This document shows positions 1 to 5,902 of a stretch of 6,429 nucleotides of DNA, piece after piece. Within the stretch, counting starts at the first letter, position 1, and every line of letters begins with the position of its first letter. Under the pieces are notes generated by a model. The model saw only the letters and a program-made list of their open reading frames with translations. It searched no databases and had not been told where the DNA came from. The stretch comes from Planctomycetota bacterium (GTDB lineage Bacteria > Planctomycetota > Planctomycetia > Pirellulales > Pirellulaceae). Both the position numbers and the translations under genes were made by a program. The DNA lies in the NCBI GenBank assembly GCA_024277285.1, contig JAJRVM010000281.1, positions 1 through 6,429 on the forward strand. The letters are read 5' to 3'.

Positions 1-448
1 CAACAGCGGTTCGCCCAGGGAGGCCGACTCTCTGGTGTTCCCAAACGGCGTCAATCCTGCAGATTAGCCAAATTGTCAGACACCTAGCCCGGGACAAACT
101 TGGTCAGATAAGTCGGGACCTAGCACTGGGAATCGTGTGTACCTGCCGCGTCGGAATTCCAGACAGATGGAATGCGGGGTCTGGGCGGCAGGGGGAGACT
201 CTAGCGAGACGCCGAGCCGTGAACGACCATCCTCCGCGTCGTTCTGCGTGGAACGGTCTTCGCTGAAGGCCCGGTGAGTCGGTTTATTGCTTGGTTTCAG
301 CGTGGTTCGTCTTTCCAAAGAGTGGCATTTCCCGTAAAAATCGGAATTCTCATGGCCGAGTAGGGCCAGGGGCGCCGATAGGAGAGATGGCGCTGGAGCA
401 GCGGCGCTGCCACGGGCAGCCCTGGACACGTTCTCAAGGAGGAGAGCA
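1..448. other. Upstream region without a confident gene
   Basis: I see no supportable gene here. On the plus strand, a frame open from the left edge ends in TAG at 65-67 with a C-terminus reading SLVFPNGVNPAD; it could be the last 21 residues of a gene lying to the left, but it is too short to assign. The longer minus-strand frames across this stretch run into the antisense of the next gene and show no recognisable motif. A weak promoter-like pair, TTTCCA at 312-317 and TAAAAA at 335-340 with a 17-base spacer, lies about 100 bases before the next gene. Each hexamer matches only four of six consensus positions, so I do not call it. Confidence 0.45.
436..442 (+). promoter_or_regulatory. Strong Shine-Dalgarno setting a GTG start
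   Basis: AAGGAGG lies six bases before the GTG at 449-451. This is an almost full anti-SD match at good spacing and decides the start of the small conserved gene. The frame is open further upstream, back to a TAA at 335-337, but offers no ATG, GTG or TTG before this GTG. Confidence 0.7.
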
Positions 449-937
449 GTGGGTACCGCATCGATTGCATTAGCCGTCTGTATCGCAACCACCGGTTCGC
501 ATACCAAATCGGATATGGTGGTCGACTCTGTCGACATGATTGAAGTGAACCACCGTTATGACGAGAACGGTCAGTTCGTCTTTGATCAACTGCTGTTCTA
601 TGAATGGTCGCCCGCCAAAGGGCACTACGATGTGCGTGACTGGCGGTTGCTGAAGAGCCCTATTCAGGTGCCCCGCCGTAATCCCGATACGGGCAGGTAC
701 ATCGCCGTGTGGCGGGATGGAGCGGTCATGCGTAAGGTGCACGCCAAAACGCTCCGAGAGACTTGGACGCAGTATGATCCGGAGATTGTTGAACAGCAGT
801 TTCTGGCCAAGGACAAACGTCGCGCGTTGCCGAAACGGACCAAGCTGCCGACCAGGCGATTGCGCACTGTCTCGCGCCCATGTCCGAACGAGAATCGGAC
901 CGCCGAACAGCCGAGTCGGCGTACGGTGGTTCGCTAG
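449..937 (+). CDS. Conserved planctomycete hypothetical protein, probably exported
   Basis: The protein has 162 residues and no function I can assign. Residues 4-16 are small and hydrophobic (ASIALAVCIATTG) and look like the core of a weak signal peptide, though no positive charge precedes it. LAVC at 8-11 resembles a lipobox but has Val before the Cys, so a lipoprotein is doubtful. The conserved core is about residues 26-125, with VDMIEVNH (28-35), FDQLLFYEWSP (45-55), a Trp-rich centre (W53, W65, W88, W106) and TWTQYDPE (105-112). I recall this core from short planctomycete orphan proteins, mostly with an N-terminal signal. The tail from about 123 is very basic (many Arg and Lys) and probably disordered. 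The start is GTG with a strong Shine-Dalgarno and the stop is TAG. The gene stands alone and converges on the vWA gene across 157 bases with no clear terminator. That it is a gene is fairly sure; its function is unknown. Confidence 0.8.
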   Translation: MGTASIALAVCIATTGSHTKSDMVVDSVDMIEVNHRYDENGQFVFDQLLFYEWSPAKGHYDVRDWRLLKSPIQVPRRNPDTGRYIAVWRDGAVMRKVHAKTLRETWTQYDPEIVEQQFLAKDKRRALPKRTKLPTRRLRTVSRPCPNENRTAEQPSRRTVVR

Positions 938-1094
938 CGGGACGTGCTGGCATTGCGTCGAAATACCGGCGTCCGTGTCAGCTTTCGTGCTTTCGGGTGG
1001 CAGCGCAAAACTAAGGGATCTGTTAACCTGGCTGCCCAGTTGATTCGCTCGGAATTGGCAGTACCTTCCGACGGCATCGTGACAGGTTCTAAGA

Positions 1095-2210
1095 TCACTT
1101 GTCGGTACGTGAGACGTCCACGTAGCGAAAACTGCCTCCCGTCTCACGCGCCAGACGCTGCATGAAATCTTCGTCATCACCAAGTCTGCCGCGCCCGAAC
1201 TGGATGCAGTGAATTGTCGTCTGGCCGCGCGCTCGTTTGAGGACCTGGACCATCTGCGGATAGCTTAGTGGGGGGGCACCGCCATCGGTGAGGAAGAAGA
1301 GGACGTCGGGATTACGGTTCAGGCCGGCCATGATGGCTGAGAAATGGTTCGTTGCCCCGAACGCGGCCAAACCACTCATGAAAGTACCGATCAGCCGTTT
1401 GTTGGGCTCCGTAGCTGCGACCAAGTCCCTACGGCCACCAAAGAACACCAGCTGATGGTTGTAGGCCACGATCTGAAACTGATGGACTGGTTCCAGTTTG
1501 CCCAACGCGCGCTGGAACTCCCGTTTCGCCAACGCGATCACTCCCAGCCCGCTGCGCCCCATGCTATCGGACCGATCGAGGACGAAAACGAACGAGTTAC
1601 CGCTGGCAGTTGCGCCGCCAAAAAGGGAAATATCGGTCTTCGGGCCTGGCGTCCCCTGACGTTGTCGCATCTGCGCATCTTCGGCTCGAGCGGCGCGGAT
1701 GTCCGTGGCGGAGGGCTGGCCACCGCGGGCGACAGGGGCGTAGTCAAGCTCGGGGACCAGATCGGCCGTTGGAACCGAAGTGGCGGACCCTGGAAGCGCC
1801 ACGTCGTTCGATTCAAATTGGGTGAGGAGGGTTGCGGCAGGGAGTGCGTCGTGGGTGGTATCGGTTGCAGCGGGTTGTTCTTGCTGTTCTGTTGCCTCGG
1901 GCTCGGTGCCGGCTTGGTCGAAGTACTCGGTCGAGTTTTCTCCGACGTGAGCTAACGCGATGCCCACTTCACCTGTCTGCTGCGACAACCCGCGTGCTCG
2001 GGGCGATTGAATGACCAACGCCAGGAATACAAAAAGAGCCAGATGAACACAAATGCTGATTAACCACGCGGGTATCGAGCGGGCCTGAACATCAAGAGCT
2101 CGCGTGTCACCGGGCGGCAGAGCTTTGCTCGGCACATGCGCCACGACAGGACGAGTGTCGGTCCGTGAGGGAAAGCCATGCCGTTTCTTGAAGAAATTGA
2201 CCATGTTCAT
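1095..2210 (-). CDS. Membrane-anchored von Willebrand factor A domain protein
   Basis: The protein has 371 residues. A basic N-terminus (KKRHGFPSR, 8-16) is followed by one membrane helix at about 47-68 (WLISICVHLALFVFLALVI), similar to the anchor of TonB-like proteins, so the rest should lie in the periplasm. Residues 98-200 are a low-complexity linker rich in Ala, Thr, Gln, Pro and acidic residues. The vWA domain covers about 205-366 and has a complete MIDAS metal site: D212-x-S214-x-S216 in DRSDSMG, T287 in GATNH and D309 in FLTDG. It should therefore bind a divalent cation and a protein partner. No C-terminal TonB domain or other enzyme domain follows, and the protein ends just after the vWA fold (GGSFRYVDVS). 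The start is ATG at 2210; a second ATG two codons on is equally possible, as neither has a clear Shine-Dalgarno. The stop is TGA. No MoxR ATPase or other usual vWA partner lies nearby. Domain assignment is secure; the cellular role is unknown. Confidence 0.88.
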   Translation of the reverse strand: MNMVNFFKKRHGFPSRTDTRPVVAHVPSKALPPGDTRALDVQARSIPAWLISICVHLALFVFLALVIQSPRARGLSQQTGEVGIALAHVGENSTEYFDQAGTEPEATEQQEQPAATDTTHDALPAATLLTQFESNDVALPGSATSVPTADLVPELDYAPVARGGQPSATDIRAARAEDAQMRQRQGTPGPKTDISLFGGATASGNSFVFVLDRSDSMGRSGLGVIALAKREFQRALGKLEPVHQFQIVAYNHQLVFFGGRRDLVAATEPNKRLIGTFMSGLAAFGATNHFSAIMAGLNRNPDVLFFLTDGGAPPLSYPQMVQVLKRARGQTTIHCIQFGRGRLGDDEDFMQRLARETGGSFRYVDVSRTDK

Positions 2211-2615
2211 GTTGCCGTTATAAAGCGTGCACCGTCCGCGGGCCCGACGCGGGATTGTTGCGTGATTTGTCCTCCACGCACGTGGCTCATGGGGATGCCC
2301 CTGAACGAATCGGTTGGATGGACATCCTCTATTATAACTTCGTGGCAGTTCTTGGCGATGCAGTTTGTTACAATGCGGCTGTGGCCAGGATCAGCTGCCG
2401 AGTGGCCAGTCCGGTGTCCATCGGCACGTCGCCGTCCAGGTCGAGGCAGAATGCAACTCGATTCATCCTGTCTTGAGTATACCGACGGTTTTCGGACAGA
2501 GTCCCTGTGCCAAGCCCGGTAGTGTCACTTGCACGTAATCGGCAGACGCCATTGCCATGAAGAAACGTGCCAAACACGTTGGGGCTCTGGACGGTCAACT
2601 CGGAACTGGAGGACC
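2211..2615. other. Divergent intergenic region, probably carrying both promoters
   Basis: These 405 bases separate the leftward vWA gene from the rightward release-factor-like gene. Open frames inside it show no family features and overlap each other, so I see no gene. An AT-rich patch at 2328-2340 stands out from the GC-rich surroundings. It reads TATAAT on the minus strand (2336-2331), a perfect -10 hexamer for the vWA gene about 120 bases upstream of its start, but the matching -35 is poor. On the plus strand, TACAAT at 2369-2374 could serve the release-factor-like gene, also without a good -35 at normal spacing. Confidence 0.5.
2331..2336 (-). promoter_or_regulatory. Candidate -10 box for the vWA gene
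   Basis: Read on the minus strand this is exactly TATAAT, inside a short AT-rich island. At 17-base spacing the -35 position reads ATCGCC, which is not convincing. The call rests on the -10 match and the position upstream of the vWA start only. Confidence 0.25.
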
Positions 2616-3116
2616 ATGGCAAATCATCCTTGTGAGCTTACCGACCAGCAACTGATTCACGCGTGCGACATGCGGCTACAACGGCGTTCCGGCCCAGGTG
2701 GTCAGCATCGCAATAAAGTGGAAACGGCGGTTGTGCTGGTGCATCGCGAGAGTGGTGTGCGCGCGGAAGCGACGGAGCGACGGAGCCAGCACGAAAACCG
2801 CCGCGTTGCACTGGCTCGGTTGCGCGTCAATCTGGCGTTGCGATTGAGAAACGAGCGGCCAGATGGCGCTGTCCCCTCGCCACGCTGGACCGGCCGCTGC
2901 CGGCCATTCCGAGTCAGCCAGCAGCACGACGATTTCGCTCCACTGTTGGCTGAAGCACTCGATGTGATCGAAGCTACTGATTTCGACGTTGCCGCCGCGG
3001 CCAAGCGTCTGGCCGTTTCCTCATCGCAGTTGGTTCGGTTCCTGAAAGTGGATCCCCGCGCGCTGCAACAAGTGAACCAGCAGCGAGAAGCGGTCGGTTT
3101 GCGGCGTTTGCGGTAG
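2616..3116 (+). CDS. Peptide chain release factor-like protein (GGQ domain)
   Basis: The protein has 166 residues and carries the GGQ peptidyl-tRNA hydrolase domain of class I release factors. The signature is RRSGPGGQHRNKVETAV at 23-39, with G28-G29-Q30 entering the ribosomal peptidyl-transferase centre. ERRSQHENRRVAL at 54-66 is the usual continuation of the fold. The codon-reading domain of RF1/RF2 is absent, as in ArfB/YaeJ-type rescue hydrolases, so a role in freeing stalled ribosomes or in another codon-independent hydrolysis is plausible. Unlike ArfB, whose extension is a short basic tail, this protein has about 60 more residues (105-166). These include an Ala-rich segment that could form a helix-turn-helix (AAAAKRLAVSSSQLVRFLK, 126-144) and a basic end (GLRRLR). 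The start is ATG at 2616 with GGAGG at 2608-2612, only three bases away. An upstream TTG at 2529 would add 29 residues with no family likeness. The stop is TAG. Assignment to the GGQ family is confident; the physiological role is inferred. Confidence 0.88.
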   Translation: MANHPCELTDQQLIHACDMRLQRRSGPGGQHRNKVETAVVLVHRESGVRAEATERRSQHENRRVALARLRVNLALRLRNERPDGAVPSPRWTGRCRPFRVSQQHDDFAPLLAEALDVIEATDFDVAAAAKRLAVSSSQLVRFLKVDPRALQQVNQQREAVGLRRLR

Positions 3117-3146
3117 GGCCGCGAACAGCATGTTCAGAGAGGGGAC

Positions 3147-3176
3147 CGCTGATGAACGCTGATACACGCTAATGAC
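3147..3176 (+). repeat. Three degenerate 10-base tandem units
   Basis: The units are CGCTGATGAA, CGCTGATACA and CGCTAATGAC, placed head to tail. The first two agree at eight of ten positions, and the third keeps CGCT-AT. The ten-base period means they are not coding-frame repeats. I recall similar CGCTGATNNA strings as dispersed intergenic repeats in other bacterial genomes, but cannot confirm that here. They lie 30 bases after the release-factor-like gene. Confidence 0.6.
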
Positions 3177-3564
3177 CAAGCGCTCCGCCGCAGTGACTCA
3201 TCGGCGGACAGCACGCGTGGTCAGCGATGGAAGAAAAAGCCCTCAGCCCAGCTTGGTCCAGCAGGAGATACGGCTGGTCAGCTACCAGCAACTTGCCCTT
3301 AGTCTTGCGTCGGTCGAACATAAGGTTCTCCATCAATCGCCGCTCTGCGGAGGCCGAATCAAAGTGCGGTTTGCTTCAACTTGGGCCGCTCGTCTCTCGA
3401 TCTGGACGCCACTTGAAGCAGGACAACGGTTCCTCGGTCGCCCTTACGAGTCCATTGTGGCTTGAAATGCGTGAGTGGTTACGCCTTGCTTGTGCCCGCC
3501 ATTTTCTGCTGCCCACGAAAGAGAATTACCAAGAATCCGCCCACGCCGCGCAAGGGAACACGGC

Positions 3565-3593
3565 TTGCCTCTTTCTATCTTAGTGTTGATAAT
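3565..3593 (+). promoter_or_regulatory. Candidate sigma-70-type promoter for nadE
   Basis: TTGCCT at 3565-3570 (four of six against TTGACA) and GATAAT at 3588-3593 (five of six against TATAAT) are separated by exactly 17 bases. Transcription would begin near 3600, giving a leader of nearly 290 bases before the nadE ATG. The -10 hexamer sits inside the palindrome described separately, which supports a regulated promoter. This is a pattern match only. Confidence 0.4.
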
Positions 3594-3599
3594 ACACTA
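3581..3599. promoter_or_regulatory. Palindromic candidate operator over the nadE -10 box
   Basis: Perfect six-base arms TAGTGT and ACACTA flank a seven-base centre, TGATAAT, which contains the putative -10 hexamer. Arms this size with a 13-base centre-to-centre distance suit a dimeric winged-helix repressor. An NrtR-like protein is encoded just after nadE, so it is the natural candidate to bind here. I do not claim a match to a published NrtR consensus. Six-base inverted repeats also occur by chance. Confidence 0.35.
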
Positions 3600-3663
3600 C
3601 AGAGGCGGAGTGGGTCGGGCAGGGATTGGTGGTCGTTTTTTGACGCATTCCGAGGAAGACGCA

Positions 3664-3741
3664 ATGCATTGTGGCACGCGGCAGGGCCAGAGTGGCAGAA
3701 TCAGAGTGGCTGGGTTGGGCGTTCTGGGTTGGGCGTTTTAG
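3664..3741 (+). CDS. Possible short leader ORF before nadE
   Basis: This is an ATG-started frame of 25 codons ending in TAG, preceded by GAGGAAG at 3652-3658 with a five-base spacer, one of the better ribosome-binding sites in the window. The peptide starts MHCGTRQGQSGRIR and ends GLGVLGWAF, and I recognise no family. Its second half is encoded by the 14-base tandem repeat. The same frame stays open after the TAG, from 3742 to a TGA at 3889-3891 that overlaps the nadE ATG. It is either a real leader peptide, the remains of a longer gene, or chance. I include it for its start signal only. Confidence 0.25.
   Translation: MHCGTRQGQSGRIRVAGLGVLGWAF
3710..3737 (+). repeat. Perfect 14-base tandem duplication
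   Basis: CTGGGTTGGGCGTT occurs twice in direct succession (3710-3723 and 3724-3737) without a mismatch. Just before it, CAGAGTGGC occurs at 3688-3696 and 3702-3710, again 14 bases apart, so the 14-base period extends over about 50 bases in diverged form. It looks like slippage-generated sequence in the nadE leader. Confidence 0.65.
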
Positions 3742-3878
3742 TCGGACCAGTCGATCAAGGTCTCGACACCGGGGATTTCACAAACCCGCCGCTTTCATCG
3801 CGTGGATCGGTATGTGGGGGACGTGATCTTCGATCAACTTGTGGGACTCGAAGAACGGCCGGAAGCTAGGGCGGGAGC

Positions 3879-3883
3879 GAGGG
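3879..3883 (+). promoter_or_regulatory. Shine-Dalgarno of nadE
   Basis: GAGGG lies four bases before the ATG at 3888. It supports the full-length start upstream of the internal stop, rather than a restart inside the gene, where I see no comparable site. Confidence 0.55.
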
Positions 3884-3887
3884 AATT

Positions 3888-5888
3888 ATGAAACTACTGA
3901 AAGTGGCAGCGGGAGTTCTGAATCAGACCCCCTTGGACTGGCAGGCGAACAAGGCACACATTGTTGCCGCGATCGAAGAGGCTCGGCAGCAAGGTGTAAG
4001 CATTCTCTGTCTGCCGTAGCTTTGCATCACCGGCTATGGGTGTGAAGACGCGTTTCACGCTCCCGGCGTTCCACGCACGGCACGCGACGTATTGCTCGAG
4101 CTGGTGCCGGCAACCAGAGACATCATCGTTTCGGTGGGGTTGCCGCTCCTTTATGGCGGTGGCCTGTTCAACGTCGCCTGCCTCATTGCCAACGAGCAGA
4201 TTCTCGGTTTCGTCGCGAAACAGAACCTTGCCGGTGAGGGAATTCACTACGAGCCGCGTTGGTTCAAGCCTTGGCCGTCGGAAACGCGCGTCGATTTCGA
4301 GCTGGAAGGCGCAACCTACTCGCTGGGTGACCTTGTGTTTGCATGTGATGATGTGCTGATCGGGTTCGAGATCTGCGAGGATGCTTGGGTTGCGGATCGG
4401 CCGGGCGGCGAGCTGGCGGCGCGTGGCGTCGACATTATCATGAATCCGAGTGCCAGCCACTTTGCTTTCGGCAAACATGCGGTGCGTCAGCGTTTTGTAC
4501 TGGAAGGATCGCGCGCGTTTAATGTCAGCTATATCTACGCGAATCTTTTGGGCAACGAAGCGGGACGGGCGATCTATGACGGTGATGCGATGATCGCCTG
4601 TGACGGCCAGTTGCTGGCGTCCGGTCCTCGTTTTTCCTATGCGGACCATCACGTTACGTCGGCGATCATCGACGTCAATCAATCGCGCATGCGGCGCGCG
4701 CGACGCGGCAGTTTCCAACCCGATTTGGAACAGCGATCGTTGCATTGTATCGTCGCAAATTTCACTTTTCCGCCAACGGAGCTGGAAAAACGAGATATTA
4801 CCGTTCCCGCTTGGGAGCAAAGTGGTCATCTCAAAGAAGAGGAATTTGCTCGTGCCGTAGCGCTCGGACTGTTCGATTATTTGCGCAAGAGCCGATCACA
4901 CGGGTTCGTCGTGTCGTTGAGTGGCGGTGCGGATTCCGCTGCGGTGGCATGCCTTGCGGCGTTGTTGGTTCGTTTCGCACTTGCTGATATCGGGCTGGAC
5001 GCACTGCGCCGTAAGCTCGACTATATCGTTGCTGTTCAGGAGGCTGGCCAGCCCGAGGCGCTCATTCACGGCTTGCTTACCTGCGTCTATCAGGCAACGC
5101 GAAACAGTTCGGATCTCACGCGCGATGCTGCACGTGACGTTGCGGACGCGCTAGGAGCCGAGTTTTTGGAGTTCGACGTCGACGAACTGGTTACGCAATA
5201 TACCGATATTGTCTCGACGGCTATTGGCCGCACGCTGACGTGGCAACACGACGACGTGGCGTTGCAGAACATTCAGGCACGCGTCCGGTCCCCCGGCGTC
5301 TGGATGTTGGCAAATCTCAATCGTGCTCTGCTGTTGTCCACCAGCAACCGTTCGGAGGCGGCCGTTGGCTATGCGACGATGGATGGCGACACGTCGGGTG
5401 GACTGTCCCCAATCGCCGGAATCGACAAGGCCTTCCTGCGTCACTGGCTGCGGTGGCTGGAACTGCAAGGGCCGGCCGAATTGGACTCGATCGCCGCATT
5501 GCGCGCCGTTAACAAGCAGCAACCGACGGCGGAACTGCGCCCCCAGGCAGCTGGCCAAACCGACGAGGAAGACCTGATGCCGTACGAGATTCTGGATACG
5601 ATCGAGCGCGCTGCGATTCGGGACAAATTGATGCCGATCGGGGCGTTTCAACGTTTGGTCGTCCTTTACGGCGACCGTTTCGAGCGGCGGGAGTTGGGAG
5701 TGTGGGTCGAGCGATTCTTCAGGCTGTGGGCGCGTAACCAGTGGAAACGCGAACGCTATGCACCTTCGTTTCACCTGGATGACGAAAACCTCGATCCAAA
5801 AACATGGTGCCGCTTCCCGATCCTCTCGGGCGGCTTCGTGCGTGAGTTGGAACAACTGCGCGACTACTTGGTAGAGAACGCAGGATAG
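3888..5888 (+). CDS. nadE: Glutamine-dependent NAD+ synthetase, interrupted by an in-frame amber codon at the catalytic Glu
   Basis: NadE makes NAD+ from nicotinic acid adenine dinucleotide, ATP and glutamine, the last step of NAD synthesis, in the cytoplasm. Codons 1-43 ([18 protein letters not shown]...) start a nitrilase-type glutaminase domain of about 280 residues. Its triad should be Glu-Lys-Cys. The Lys is K111 (GFVAKQ) and the Cys is C163 (FEICEDAW), but codon 44, where the Glu of [14 protein letters not shown] is expected, is TAG (4017-4019). After a linker, the synthetase domain (about 300-660) has the ATP loop SGGADS at 345-350 and the family block with [19 protein letters not shown]. 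The frame has 666 codons, normal for a two-domain NadE, with no frameshift. The start is ATG with GAGGG four bases upstream; the stop is TAG. As read, translation would give a 43-residue stub. A restart (TTG 4092, GTG 4104 or ATG 4440, none with a clear Shine-Dalgarno) could give an ammonia-only synthetase. It may be a pseudogene, a sequencing error or a recoded gene. Family assignment is certain. Confidence 0.9.
4017..4019 (+). other. In-frame TAG replacing the catalytic glutamate codon of nadE
   Basis: The reading is ...ATT CTC TGT CTG CCG TAG CTT TGC ATC ACC GGC..., or ILCLP-stop-LCITGYG. Glutamine-dependent NAD+ synthetases have Glu here; it is the general base of the glutaminase triad (E52 in the Mycobacterium tuberculosis enzyme). 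One G-to-T change from GAG gives TAG. Flanking residues keep the family pattern, so the gene shows no visible decay. Confidence 0.85.
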
Positions 5889-5902
5889 TGAGAGTGAGAG
5901 TG

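Larger units (their letters stand above)
3117..3887. other. Long intergenic region upstream of nadE
   Basis: This 771-base gap contains several overlapping open frames of 60-135 codons, but none has a good start signal, a recognisable domain or clear coding character, so I call none of them confidently. From left to right it holds a 10-base tandem repeat (3147-3176), about 400 bases in which I see nothing definite, a promoter-like element overlapping a 19-base palindrome (3565-3599), a possible 25-codon leader ORF (3664-3741) and a 14-base tandem repeat (3710-3737). If the promoter is real, nadE has a leader RNA of nearly 290 bases. I did not recognise a known riboswitch in it. The two frames starting near 3172 and 3227 could be decayed coding sequence, but I cannot name a parent gene. 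Confidence 0.5.

Noticed and set aside
1033..1063. Inverted repeat CTGCC ... GGCAG between the convergent genes as a terminator
   Set aside because: The stem is short and bulged, the loop is long, and no T-run follows on either strand.
470..1183. 237-codon minus-strand frame across the small orphan gene
   Set aside because: It overlaps both the plus-strand orphan and the end of the vWA gene and has no motif. The opposite frame has a strong Shine-Dalgarno and a conserved core.
1344..1955. 203-codon plus-strand frame within the vWA gene
   Set aside because: It is the complement of the MIDAS domain and linker. Its Gly- and Leu-rich end comes from the Ala/Pro/Gln-rich linker on the other strand.
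3123..3135. GAACA-GCA-TGTTC palindrome resembling a Gram-positive-type LexA box
   Set aside because: The SOS box is GAAC-N4-GTTC, whereas the spacing here is N5. The site also follows a gene end rather than preceding a promoter.
3172..3583. Overlapping frames of 97 and 118 codons after the release-factor-like gene
   Set aside because: They have no Shine-Dalgarno, no recognisable domain and mutual overlap. One starts inside the 10-base repeat. I treat them as chance frames.
3600..3887. NAD-sensing riboswitch in the long nadE leader
   Set aside because: A leader this long before an NAD gene invites the idea, but I could not identify conserved motifs or stems of a known NAD riboswitch by eye.
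3894..4829. 311-codon minus-strand frame opposite the NadE glutaminase domain
   Set aside because: It is fully antisense to strongly conserved nadE sequence, and I see no family motif in its translation.
3888..5888. Genome-wide reassignment of TAG to a sense codon
   Set aside because: TAG properly ends the orphan (935-937), the release-factor-like gene (3114-3116) and nadE itself (5886-5888). Reading through these would add unrelated sequence, so general recoding does not fit.
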